A DNA stretch of 64,000 bases, taken from assembly GCF_004799645.1 (NCBI RefSeq), contig NZ_CP031305.1, positions 1,178,001-1,242,000 on the forward strand. The letters are read 5' to 3'. Positions 8,799-16,832 of this stretch are shown here, one piece after another. Position 1 is the stretch's first letter. Each line of letters starts with the position of its first letter. The stretch is from Natronorubrum bangense. Its GTDB lineage: Archaea > Halobacteriota > Halobacteria > Halobacteriales > Natrialbaceae. A program made the translations under genes and the position numbers. The notes below the pieces were generated by a model. It had not been told where the DNA came from, made no database searches, and saw nothing but the letters and a program-made list of their open reading frames with translations.

Positions 8799-10871
8799 AT
8801 GGATCTCGAGTCGATTCCGGGTGTCGGCGAGAAGACCGCACGAGCGCTCACAGCGCTCGACGAGCCCGAGCGCGCGCTGCGACGTGGTGACGTCGCGACG
8901 ATCGCGACCGCCCCAGGGATTAGCCAGGGCCGGGCTGCTCGGATCGCACGCGGTGCGATCCGGCTGGAACACGACGATCCTGGCGGCTTTCTCGCGACCG
9001 ACCGCGCTCGTGAGGTGTACCGAAACGTGCTCGCCTTGCTCAAATCGCGGACGGTCACCGATTACGCCGCCCAGCGACTCGAGACGATCTATCCCAGTCC
9101 GCGTCGCTCGCGGATCGAGGACGTCCAGGCGTTCGCTCGCGATGCACTCGAGCGCGAGTACGACGAGACCGTGCTCACGGCACTCGAGGGCGTTGAACCG
9201 CTCGAGAAGCCGGGCGATATCCGGGTTCGTGAGCGCTGTCTGGCGACGGCCGACGCCGAACGCTACAGCGAGGCCCGAGACGCGATCCCGGAGCTCTCAG
9301 TCGAAATCGTCGAGGACACACAGGGATTGGCCGAACTCGCGCGCGGATACTCCACAGTGGTTGCACTCGATGAGTCGTTTGCCGGTGTCACGATCGACGG
9401 CGACGTCCAAGTCAGGCCCGATGCACTCGAGACGCCGGCCGAAATCGTCCCGGAACGGCCCCTGTCGTTTTTCGCGCGCAATCGGAGCCGGCTTCAGGCA
9501 GCTATCGACGTCCACCGGGCTGGCGACCTCGAGGCCGCCTGCGATCTCGAGGCACTCGAGGACGGCCTGTCACGTCTCGACGAAGATGGGACGGTCGCAG
9601 GCGACGACGAACTCGATCGGCTGACGACGGCGATCAACGACCTCGAGACAGCAGCAGGCACAGCCGAAAGCGTCGCCAACGATCATCTTCGGGAAGCGAT
9701 CCGCGAGGAGGACGTCACGATCGAGGGGTCGGATCTGCTTTCGCTGGTCGAGCGTGGCGCTGGTGTCGACTCGTTGCTCTCGCGGGAGCTCGCCGACGAG
9801 TACGCTGCAGCCGTCGAAACGGCTCGGGAGCACCTGATCGACGCACTCGATCTCGATCAGGGCGAGGCCGAACTCGCCCGTCGGGCGTTCAGCGACGAAC
9901 CGACGTTCCCGGTCGAGCGCGACGGCGACGTCGTGTCACGGCTGCGTGAGGAGCTCACAGCGGCCAAAGAGCGTCGTGCGGGCCGACTCAAACGCGAGCT
10001 TGCAGCCGACCTCGCCGACCAGCGCGAGGGGGCCCGCCAGCTCGTTCGGGATGCTCTCGAGCTCGATGTCGAACTCGCGATCGCCCGGTTCGGACGGGAG
10101 TTCGAGTGTACGATGCCGGAGTTCGTCGACGGCGATGCACAGAGCGCCTCGGCAGCGAGCAGTGAGCGGTCGGCTCGCGACGAACAGGTCGGCTTCGCGA
10201 TCGACGGTGGTCGTTCGCCGCTGCTCGACGAACCGCTCGAGGCGATCGATCCCGTCGACTACGAGGTGACAGGCGTTGCGTTGCTGTCGGGTGTCAACAG
10301 CGGTGGGAAGACGTCGACGCTCGATCTGGTTGCAAGCGTCGTCGTGCTGGCACACATGGGTCTCCCGGTTCCCGCCGAGCGGGTGCGTCTACAGCGATTC
10401 GACGATCTGCACTATCACGCCAAAACACAGGGAACGCTGGATGCGGGCGCGTTCGAGTCCACCGTCAGGGAGTTCGCCGATCTCGCCCAGGGCGGCGAGG
10501 GATCGCTTGTCCTCGTCGACGAACTCGAGAGCATCACCGAGCCCGGCGCGTCGGCAAAGATCATCGCCGGCATTCTGGAAGCGCTGTCTGAAAACGGCGC
10601 GACGGGCGTGTTCGTCTCCCACCTGGCAGGCGAGATCCGCGAGATGGCCGACTACGACGTGACCGTCGATGGTATCGAAGCGATGGGGCTCGTGGATGGG
10701 GAGCTCGAGGTGAACCGCTCGCCGGTCAAAGACCATCTGGCGCGGTCGACACCGGAGCTGATCGTCGAGAAACTGGCCGACGAGGTCCGAGAGCCGGCGA
10801 CAAACGGTGGGAACGTTCCTGACGGGACGGGGCCGGATTTCTACGATCGGCTCCTCGAGAAGTTCGACTAA
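8799..10871 (+). CDS. MutS-family ATPase with N-terminal helix-hairpin-helix
   Basis: 690 residues from ATG 8799. An N-terminal HhH pair (IPGVGEKTARALTAL and APGISQGRAARIARG) suggests DNA junction binding. The middle is charged and helical like the MutS lever/clamp. The C-terminal MutS domain V has Walker A GVNSGGKTSTLD, the signature region AKTQGTLDAGAFEST, and Walker B SLVLVDELESITEPG. There is no mismatch-recognition domain I and no C-terminal Smr nuclease, so this belongs to the archaeal MutS5/MutS2-like branch, not to canonical MutS1. A role in recombination intermediates is plausible but inferred. Confidence 0.85.
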   Translation: MDLESIPGVGEKTARALTALDEPERALRRGDVATIATAPGISQGRAARIARGAIRLEHDDPGGFLATDRAREVYRNVLALLKSRTVTDYAAQRLETIYPSPRRSRIEDVQAFARDALEREYDETVLTALEGVEPLEKPGDIRVRERCLATADAERYSEARDAIPELSVEIVEDTQGLAELARGYSTVVALDESFAGVTIDGDVQVRPDALETPAEIVPERPLSFFARNRSRLQAAIDVHRAGDLEAACDLEALEDGLSRLDEDGTVAGDDELDRLTTAINDLETAAGTAESVANDHLREAIREEDVTIEGSDLLSLVERGAGVDSLLSRELADEYAAAVETAREHLIDALDLDQGEAELARRAFSDEPTFPVERDGDVVSRLREELTAAKERRAGRLKRELAADLADQREGARQLVRDALELDVELAIARFGREFECTMPEFVDGDAQSASAASSERSARDEQVGFAIDGGRSPLLDEPLEAIDPVDYEVTGVALLSGVNSGGKTSTLDLVASVVVLAHMGLPVPAERVRLQRFDDLHYHAKTQGTLDAGAFESTVREFADLAQGGEGSLVLVDELESITEPGASAKIIAGILEALSENGATGVFVSHLAGEIREMADYDVTVDGIEAMGLVDGELEVNRSPVKDHLARSTPELIVEKLADEVREPATNGGNVPDGTGPDFYDRLLEKFD

Positions 10872-10942
10872 CTCCGGACTGATCGCTCAGTTGGAGTGTT
10901 CGATTCGAAAACGGTATCCCGGCGCTCGGATACGTGTGACAC

Positions 10943-12037
10943 ATGGACCCACGTATCCGCAAACACGCCGAGATCATCGCGAACCACTCGGTCAACCTCC
11001 AGGAAGGGGACAACGTCGTCGTCGACGCCCATCCCGTCGCCGAAGACCTCGTGGTTGCTCTCCACGAAGTAATCGGCGAGATCGGTGCGAATCCGTTCAC
11101 GACGAGCCAGCGGACGGGCGCACGCCAGCGCCGGGCGTATCTCCGCGCGGGTGACGACGAGTACGAGACGCCCGCCCACGAACTCGCACTCATCGAGGAG
11201 ACGGACGTCTACATCGCCATCCGGGCCAGCGACAACGTCACCCAGACTAGCGACGTCGACCCCGAGACCAGTGCGGCCCACCAGCAGGCCCACCAACCCA
11301 TTCTCGAGGAACGGCTCTCGACGCGCTGGTGTCTCACGCAGTTCCCCGCGCCAGCAAACGCCCAGCTCGCCGAGATGTCGACGGAAGGCTACGAGGAGTT
11401 CGTCTGGGATGCCGTCAACAAAGACTGGGACGAACAGCGTGACCACCAGGCGAACATGGTCGAGCTCATGGATCCCGCCGACGAGATTCGGATCAGAAGT
11501 GGCGACACGACCGACGTGACGATGTCAATCGACGGGAATCCGACGCGCAACGACTACGGCGAGCACAACCTCCCCGGCGGCGAGGTCTTCACCGCACCCG
11601 TCCCCGACAGCGTCGAGGGTGAGGTGCTGTTCGATATGCCGCTCTATCATCAGGGCCGGGAGATCACGGACGTCTACCTCGAGTTTGAGGGCGGCGAGGT
11701 CGTTTCCCATTCGGCGGCGAAAAACGAGGAGCTGCTGACGGAGGTTCTGAACACGGACGATGGCGCACGCCGACTCGGCGAACTCGGGATCGGGATGAAC
11801 CGCGATATCGACCAGTTCACCTACAACATGCTGTTCGACGAGAAGATGGGCGACACCGTCCACATGGCCATCGGCCGCGCCTACGACGACACCGTCAGCG
11901 AGGACAACGAGCAGAACGATTCGGCGGTCCACGTCGACATGATCGTCGATATGAGCGAGGACTCGCTGATCGAAATCGACGGCGAGGTCGTCCAGCGTGA
12001 TGGGACGTTTGTCTTCGAGGACGGGTTCGAGCAGTAA
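10943..12037 (+). CDS. aminopeptidase, M29 family
   Basis: 364 residues starting MDPRIRKHAEIIANHSVNLQEGDNVVV as the first block, typical of M29 (AmpS/PepS, thermophilic aminopeptidase) proteins. Metal-ligand segments are visible: NLPGGEVFTAP with Glu, HQGREITDVYLEFEGG, LGELGIGMN with Glu, MLFDEKMGDTVHMAIGRAY with Glu/His, and HVDMIVDM with His/Asp. The enzyme trims N-terminal residues in the cytoplasm using two divalent metals. The segment coding EDSLIEIDGEV near the C-terminus recurs as a decayed copy about 170 bases downstream (see separate entry). Confidence 0.9.
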   Translation: MDPRIRKHAEIIANHSVNLQEGDNVVVDAHPVAEDLVVALHEVIGEIGANPFTTSQRTGARQRRAYLRAGDDEYETPAHELALIEETDVYIAIRASDNVTQTSDVDPETSAAHQQAHQPILEERLSTRWCLTQFPAPANAQLAEMSTEGYEEFVWDAVNKDWDEQRDHQANMVELMDPADEIRIRSGDTTDVTMSIDGNPTRNDYGEHNLPGGEVFTAPVPDSVEGEVLFDMPLYHQGREITDVYLEFEGGEVVSHSAAKNEELLTEVLNTDDGARRLGELGIGMNRDIDQFTYNMLFDEKMGDTVHMAIGRAYDDTVSEDNEQNDSAVHVDMIVDMSEDSLIEIDGEVVQRDGTFVFEDGFEQ

Positions 12038-12128
12038 GACCGCGAACGACCAGCGGAAGTGAGCGGCTTTTTCATCGACGGTTTCGCGCGAGTGAGTGCT
12101 CGAAGTACCCCGAGCGGAAAACGTTCGG

Positions 12129-12164
12129 AGTGACTCGCTGATCAAGATCGACGGCGAGGTCTGA
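12129..12164 (+). pseudogene. decayed copy of the M29 aminopeptidase 3' end
   Basis: The DNA here reads in frame as S-D-S-L-I-K-I-D-G-E-V then a stop, matching E-D-S-L-I-E-I-D-G-E-V of the aminopeptidase at 11957-11989 in all but two residues. At DNA level the match covers gactcgctgatc then an atcgacggcgaggtc block. It indicates a past tandem duplication of the gene 3' end or a relocation of the stop codon, with the intervening 95 bases representing the remnant. Too short to be a gene. Confidence 0.6.
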
Positions 12165-12259
12165 GCCTGCAAAGCCCGCGAACGGCTCCTCGACGACCGA
12201 AAACCGCCCGCCGGGCCGTCATCGGCTGGCTTTATACATCCGGACTCAGTAGCGATCGT

Positions 12260-12679
12260 ATGGCAGTCCTCGTAGCGTACGATGGGTCGGCGCCCGCACG
12301 CAAGGCAGTGGAACACGCCTTTGAGACGCACTCGGACGAGGAGATCATCCTGCTGCGCGTCGTCGAGGCAGCAGAGGGCTCGACGGGAGCGGGAATCGAA
12401 CTCCTGAAAGACATGTTCCGGGACCGCGAGGCAGAGATTTCCGAGGGATTCGGTGACGAGGTCTCGGACATCGTCAGCACCGATGACGTCGACTTCCGCA
12501 CGGAGACAGCCGTCGGCCAGCCCGCTCGAGAGGTCGTCGCGTTCGCGGACGAGAACGACGAAATCGAGCACATCATCATCGGCAGTCACGGGCGAAAAGG
12601 TGTCTCGCGCGTGCTGCTTGGCAGCGTCGCCGAAAACATCGTCCGACGGTCACCTGTTCCCGTGACCGTCGTCCGGTAA
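12260..12679 (+). CDS. universal stress protein, UspA family
   Basis: 139 residues, one Usp domain. It begins MAVLVAYDGSAPARKAVEHA and contains the ATP-binding pattern G-x2-G-x9-G-S in GSHGRKGVSRVLLGSVAENI followed by RRSPVPVTVVR. A TATA-like tttatac at 12231-12237 lies about 26 bases before the ATG, so the mRNA should be leaderless. Usp proteins bind nucleotides and help in stress survival or regulate transporters. Its stop abuts the convergent SDR gene with no gap. Confidence 0.93.
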   Translation: MAVLVAYDGSAPARKAVEHAFETHSDEEIILLRVVEAAEGSTGAGIELLKDMFRDREAEISEGFGDEVSDIVSTDDVDFRTETAVGQPAREVVAFADENDEIEHIIIGSHGRKGVSRVLLGSVAENIVRRSPVPVTVVR

Positions 12680-13453
12680 CTACTGCGAGTTCGTCATCCC
12701 GCCGTCGACGACGAGCGATTCGCCGTTGACGTAATCCGAGAGATCGCTCGCGAGATACAGCGCCGCGTCCGCGACGTCCTCGGGTTGGCCCGCACGTCGC
12801 GACGGGATCGCCTCCAAGAACTCCGATTCGGCGTCGGTACCCATAATCGGGAAGTCGTCGGTCGTCATCGTCGTCTCGATCAGACCGGGGTGGATGGCGT
12901 TCACTCGCACTCCATCGGGACCCAGCTTTGCAGCCATCGAGTACGTGAACAGCCGCACGGCACCTTTCGTCCCACAGTAGGTGACGAACTCACCCGATCC
13001 CTCGAGGCCGGCGACCGACGAGAGATTGATAATGCTCCCGCCATCGGCTTCGACCATCCGTTTTGCTGCCGCTTGCGCGCCAAAGAAGACGCCTTTGACG
13101 TTGATATCCATCATCCGACCGAACCCGTCCTCGTCGACCTCGAGGAACTCCTCGCCGTGGAAGATCCCCGCGTTGTTGACCATTACAGTGACGCCGCCGA
13201 ACTCCTCGGCGGCTTCGACAGCCGACTCGAGGTCGTCGACGTTCGTGACGTCACATTCGACGAACGTCGCGTTCGCGTCCGTCTCGTCCTCGATCAGTTC
13301 GTGGGTCGGCTCACCGCCCTCTCGAGGCGACTCCTGAATATCCGCGACGACGATGTCGGCCCCTTCCGCGGCGAATCGCCGGGCGATCGCGCGTCCGTTT
13401 CCGCTCGAACCGCCTGTAACAACTGCGACGTCGTCTGTGAGCATTGGTGACAT
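12680..13453 (-). CDS. short-chain dehydrogenase/reductase (SDR)
   Basis: 257 residues with a classical SDR layout: cofactor loop VTGGSSGNGRAIA (T-G-x3-G-x-G), an Asp after strand 2 (IVVADIQ) that favours NAD(H), NNAG at the end of strand 4, catalytic Ser in INLSSVAG, and YCGTK as the YxxxK motif. The C-terminal YLASDLSDYVNGESLVVDGG is typical of the FabG/glucose-dehydrogenase-like group. The substrate cannot be told. ATG 13444 is an alternative start. It converges end to end with uspA. Confidence 0.88.
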   Translation of the reverse strand: MSPMLTDDVAVVTGGSSGNGRAIARRFAAEGADIVVADIQESPREGGEPTHELIEDETDANATFVECDVTNVDDLESAVEAAEEFGGVTVMVNNAGIFHGEEFLEVDEDGFGRMMDINVKGVFFGAQAAAKRMVEADGGSIINLSSVAGLEGSGEFVTYCGTKGAVRLFTYSMAAKLGPDGVRVNAIHPGLIETTMTTDDFPIMGTDAESEFLEAIPSRRAGQPEDVADAALYLASDLSDYVNGESLVVDGGMTNSQ

Positions 13454-13962
13454 TGCACTGTGAACTATGTAGTGAGTATCGATAACGTTTACCTCGATTT
13501 ACAGCCCGTAAGAACGAGTTCTAAACGGAAAGCAGCGCGAGTTCCCCGCCCCACCGTGGGCAGGGGTGAAGCGCGTACACTCGGTTGCGTCCCTGTTTTT
13601 AACTATCGGGACGCCCCACTTCAGTATGGAACCACGTTATCGGCCTCGCAAAATCCGCGCACCCACTTCGGGATAAGACGCGGTGCGCCGGGCCTGTGTC
13701 GCGCCCTCGTGAAGGGGCGGACGCCCACGGACACACCCGCCACGGCAGCAACAGACGACCTCTGTTGCGGTGGCAGTTCCGGTGTGTTCGAGTGTTACCG
13801 GTTCCACGCAAGTCCCCGCAGGGACGAGCGCGGGTGGAATTAAATTTGCCATCGGTCGTTCCGCTGGCTTTGTGCCAGAGACCACGGCGAAGCCACGGAC
13901 CACCGTGCCCGTGGTACTTCACACGTGTGGGACCGTCTCGTGCCTACCGATGGTGACCATTG
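13454..13962. other. gene-poor stretch, possibly eroded IS200/IS605-type remnant
   Basis: About 500 bases with many short overlapping frames on both strands and none that I can assign. On the minus strand the block cggtggggcggggaactc (rc of 13536-13553) resembles, from memory, the GC-rich ends of IS200/IS605 (TnpB-type) elements in haloarchaea, and the frames upstream of it are Val/Thr/Ala-rich as TnpB C-terminal tails often are. No zinc finger or catalytic motif survives. The assignment is weak; otherwise I see nothing here. Confidence 0.25.
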
Positions 13963-14466
13963 CTAGCCGTCGAGCACGCGAACAGCACCGATCTGGCCCA
14001 CCTGCTGGTACTCACAGAGGTAGTTCTCCATCTCGGGGGTGGCTTCGAACTCGAGCGTTTCGACCTCACCGACGGTTTCGTTGCCCGCGGTGGTGTACTC
14101 ATCGACGACGTCGCGATTCGCGTCCCAGAACGCGATGTTGTGGTGGACACCATCCATGTTCTCCCAGGTAATCTCGTACTTCTGGCCCGCGACGAGCACG
14201 AGTGTAGGGTTTTCGACGCGGTCGATCGCAGACGGCGCGGCACCGACCCAGCCGCCGACGTAGCCGTCGAACCGAATCTCCTCCACAGCTCTCCACGCGT
14301 CGGGATCAGTGTTACCCACAAGTGAGTCCGCCGCGTCGACGACGGGTTCAGGCTCGTCACCGTTGTCACTCGCGTCGCCATCCAGACAGCCGGCGACGGA
14401 CACGGCTGTAAGCGACCCAGCCACTGCCGAGAGAAACGTCCGCCTGCCCGTGCTGTTCGGATTCAT
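13963..14466 (-). CDS. halocyanin-like Tat lipoprotein with altered copper site
   Basis: 167 residues from ATG 14466. The N-terminus has a Tat motif and lipobox (GRRTFLSAVAGSLTAVSVAGC), so the protein is exported folded and lipid-anchored, followed by an acidic linker. The cupredoxin domain begins around FDGYVGGWVG. The first His ligand region MDGVHHNIAF and the Cys in YLCEYQQVGQIG are present, but the second His and Met of the usual C-x-x-H-x(3-4)-M site are replaced by Gln residues. The protein may therefore not be a blue copper electron carrier. Start at 14493 is possible but would spoil the Tat signal position. Confidence 0.75.
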   Translation of the reverse strand: MNPNSTGRRTFLSAVAGSLTAVSVAGCLDGDASDNGDEPEPVVDAADSLVGNTDPDAWRAVEEIRFDGYVGGWVGAAPSAIDRVENPTLVLVAGQKYEITWENMDGVHHNIAFWDANRDVVDEYTTAGNETVGEVETLEFEATPEMENYLCEYQQVGQIGAVRVLDG

Positions 14467-14559
14467 TGTAGATCGTATGCGATCAAGTGGCATAAGCGCC
14501 AGCCCGACGAGTGCACGAGCGTTGCCGAGAGTGACTGTCGTCCGATCTACCCGGACAGT

Positions 14560-15216
14560 TCAATCCTCGAGGAGGTCCGCGACCATTCCCGAGACGGTTT
14601 GGAGTTCGTCCTCGTTGACGCCGTGGACCATCCCCTCGTACAGTCGTTTCGTGACGTCGGCAGCCATCGATTCGAAGACGGCGGCCGTCTCGTGGACGCG
14701 TGTTTCGGGAATGTGTGGGTCGACGTCGCTACAGCCGAGGAAGACGGGAGTCTCCTCGAGGGTGCCGGGATACGTCTCGTCGAGGTCCTCACCGATGAGG
14801 CCGCCGCTCAGGGCGGCGAGCCCGCCGTAGCGGTGCGGATTGCGAGCGAGGAACTCGCTGGCGAGACAGGCACCCTGCGAGAAGCCGACCAGCATGACGC
14901 GGTCGGTCGGGATACCGGCATCGTTGGCCTCGTCGATCGCGTCCGCGATCGCCTGCAGTCCCGACGTTCGGCCCGGCTCGTTCGCCTCGACGGGTGCGAG
15001 AAACGAGTTCGGATACCACGTCTTGCCAGCGGCCTGCGGGGCGAGCAAGGCGACGCCATCGTGGTGGATCTCGGTTGCGAGGTCGAGCATCCCCTGTGCG
15101 GTCGCTCCGCGCCCGTGGGTGAGCACGAGCGCAGCAGACGCCTCCTCGAGCGACGTGCCGCCGGTGACGAGCGGTTGTCCCTGATGGGGGCCGTCCACGT
15201 CGTCACCCGCGCTCAT
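14560..15216 (-). CDS. phospholipase/carboxylesterase-type alpha/beta hydrolase (MhqD-like)
   Basis: 218 residues. Alpha/beta hydrolase core: LVLTHGRGATAQGM (oxyanion strand), nucleophile elbow MLVGFSQGACLA, LGCSDVDPHIP with the acid, and EGMVHGVNEDEL with the catalytic His. It matches the acyl-protein thioesterase-like carboxylesterase family that includes Bacillus MhqD/YodD. It is the last gene of a three-gene operon; its ATG overlaps the stop of the VOC gene by 3-4 bases (ATGA). In bacteria the hydrolase-dioxygenase pair detoxifies quinones; that role is inferred here. Confidence 0.85.
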   Translation of the reverse strand: MSAGDDVDGPHQGQPLVTGGTSLEEASAALVLTHGRGATAQGMLDLATEIHHDGVALLAPQAAGKTWYPNSFLAPVEANEPGRTSGLQAIADAIDEANDAGIPTDRVMLVGFSQGACLASEFLARNPHRYGGLAALSGGLIGEDLDETYPGTLEETPVFLGCSDVDPHIPETRVHETAAVFESMAADVTKRLYEGMVHGVNEDELQTVSGMVADLLED

Positions 15217-15836
15217 TCAACACCACCGACGCCCGCACTCGCCTCGGGCAGGTCGTGCTTGACGACCTCGAGGCCGAGTGCTTCGATCGCGCCGCGGAGG
15301 TGTTCGTCCTTGGCGTACTCGGCACCGTCGGCCTCGCGGAGTTCCTGGGCTTTCGCCAGAATCTCGCCGCGGCGGTCGTTCGGAATCTCGTACTTGTCCG
15401 CCGAGAGTTCGATGACCAGCCCGTTGTTGTCCGTCGTGTAGATCGAGTGGAAGATACCCCGATCGAAGACGTTGTACCGGTGACCTGCATCCTCGAGTGC
15501 CTGCATCGTCTCCTCGTACTCGTCGGGGTCGACGCTGAAACAGAGGTGGTGGACAGCGCCGACGCCGCCGCGCTGGCCTCGCTGGTTCGATGGCCGATCA
15601 TCGCTCACGAAGAACGTGAGGATGCGGCCGTCGCCCGTGTCGAAGAACAGGTGTGTCTGGGACGGGTCGTCGAGGTTGGGCTGGCGAAGAACCAGGGACA
15701 TGCCGAGGAGGTCTCGATAAAACTCGATCGTATCGGCCTCGTTGCTTCCCCAGATGGTGATATGGTCGGTCCCCGTCATGTGGACGGGGCTGTCGGGCAG
15801 TTCGGGCGTGACTGGGTTTTGAGGGTTGTTGGACAT
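15213..15836 (-). CDS. VOC/glyoxalase-fold ring-cleaving dioxygenase-like protein
   Basis: 207 residues from ATG 15836. VOC modules are seen: TGTDHITIWG with a metal His, IEFYRDLLGMSLVLRQ, the strand THLFFDTGDGRILTFF, then the second module with VHHLCFSVDPDEYEE and GLVIELSAD with the metal Glu. It resembles one half of the MhqA/MhqE/MhqO (YodE) dioxygenases, which are about 310 residues; this one is shorter. It overlaps the hydrolase gene and is 5 bases from the flavoprotein gene, indicating one transcript. Ring cleavage of hydroquinones is inferred from this context. Confidence 0.8.
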   Translation of the reverse strand: MSNNPQNPVTPELPDSPVHMTGTDHITIWGSNEADTIEFYRDLLGMSLVLRQPNLDDPSQTHLFFDTGDGRILTFFVSDDRPSNQRGQRGGVGAVHHLCFSVDPDEYEETMQALEDAGHRYNVFDRGIFHSIYTTDNNGLVIELSADKYEIPNDRRGEILAKAQELREADGAEYAKDEHLRGAIEALGLEVVKHDLPEASAGVGGVE

Positions 15837-15841
15837 GGGTT

Positions 15842-16471
15842 TCACTCCGCAACGAGGTCGCCGAAGACGCGCTCGGCGTCTGCAGGGACGTCGAAATCGT
15901 GGTAGTACTCTCCCTTGACGGACGAGAGGATGTTCAGTGCTGCGGCCGCACCGTCGCCGACGGCGATGGCGGCCTGCCACTCCTCCGGACGGACCATTGC
16001 GCCCGTCGCGTAGACGCCGTCGATGCTCGTCTCCATGTTGACGCCGACATCGACGATCTCCTCGTCGGTGAACGCACAGCCCAACTCGTCGGCCAGGTCG
16101 CGGTTGGCACCCGTCGCGAGGACGACGTAGTCGGCTTCGTACTCACCCGCATCGGTCTCGATGGTGAAGCCATCCTCGGTCTCGCTGACCGCAGTTACCG
16201 GTTCGTCCTGTCGGCGGTCGACACCGAAGTCGTCGACCTGCTGGCGTGCCGTCGCCATGAACTCGCTGCCACCGACGGAGCCAATGCCGAGATAGTTGAA
16301 CAGGTGGGCCTTGTGCATCCACGTTCCGTCGGTGTCGAAGACAGTCGTCTCGAGGCCGTTTTTCGCCGTAAACAGGGCTGCGCTCAATCCTGCCGGGCCG
16401 CCGCCGACGACGGTCACGGTGGGCGTTCGAGTCGAGTCAGCGGAGTCAGCCGACGTATCAGTGTCGCTCAT
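15842..16471 (-). CDS. short FAD/NAD(P)-binding thioredoxin-reductase-like protein
   Basis: 209 residues. It has an FAD dinucleotide loop VTVVGGGPAGLSAAL, a segment YEADYVVLATGAN, and a C-terminal FAD contact VYATGAMVRPEEWQAAIAVGDG like thioredoxin reductases. The NADPH domain and the redox CxxC are absent, so it cannot reduce thioredoxin by the usual mechanism; it may be an FAD-only reductase. It is the first gene of the operon with the VOC and hydrolase genes. The Ser/Thr/Asp-rich first 15 residues are probably disordered. Confidence 0.8.
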   Translation of the reverse strand: MSDTDTSADSADSTRTPTVTVVGGGPAGLSAALFTAKNGLETTVFDTDGTWMHKAHLFNYLGIGSVGGSEFMATARQQVDDFGVDRRQDEPVTAVSETEDGFTIETDAGEYEADYVVLATGANRDLADELGCAFTDEEIVDVGVNMETSIDGVYATGAMVRPEEWQAAIAVGDGAAAALNILSSVKGEYYHDFDVPADAERVFGDLVAE

Positions 16472-16832
16472 ATGTAGTTACACAATGTTACTGCAGGGGT
16501 ATGAACCCAGCAGAGACGTCAGAACAACCACGTGACATGAGTGTTACTACTGTCGTCGAGTGGTCACCAGGCCGTCAGCCAGCTGTCTGCCCGTCATTTC
16601 GTGGCGTGTAACTCTCTCGGTAACAGCTGCCTACAGTCGCTGTAGTCGGTTGCTACGATCTACCATGCACTTGCGCATGAAAGCTCAACGGGTACACGTG
16701 GAACCGACCTCCCTCAAGACACAGAAACAATCAGTCGAACGGCGGGACTGCGTTTGGTGACGCCGTCGACGTTGGGCCCGGTGACAGCGCACTCGAGGGC
16801 CATCAGCTGCTCACAGCCTACCGGAGACATCC
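16472..16832. promoter_or_regulatory. divergent intergenic region of the mhq-like operon and gshA
   Basis: 361 bases without a gene. Just before the flavoprotein start are spaced GTTAC words (gttacacaatgttac, 16478-16492), a possible operator. Further on are a perfect short inverted repeat ctacag-tcg-ctgtag (16632-16646) and catgc-acttgc-gcatg (16664-16679). These may be regulator sites for either direction. GGAG at 16822-16825 precedes the gshA ATG by 7 bases. No RNA gene was recognised. Confidence 0.4.

Noticed and set aside
11525..12589. 354-residue minus-strand frame
   Set aside because: Antisense to the M29 aminopeptidase and UspA genes across their spacer; no domain.
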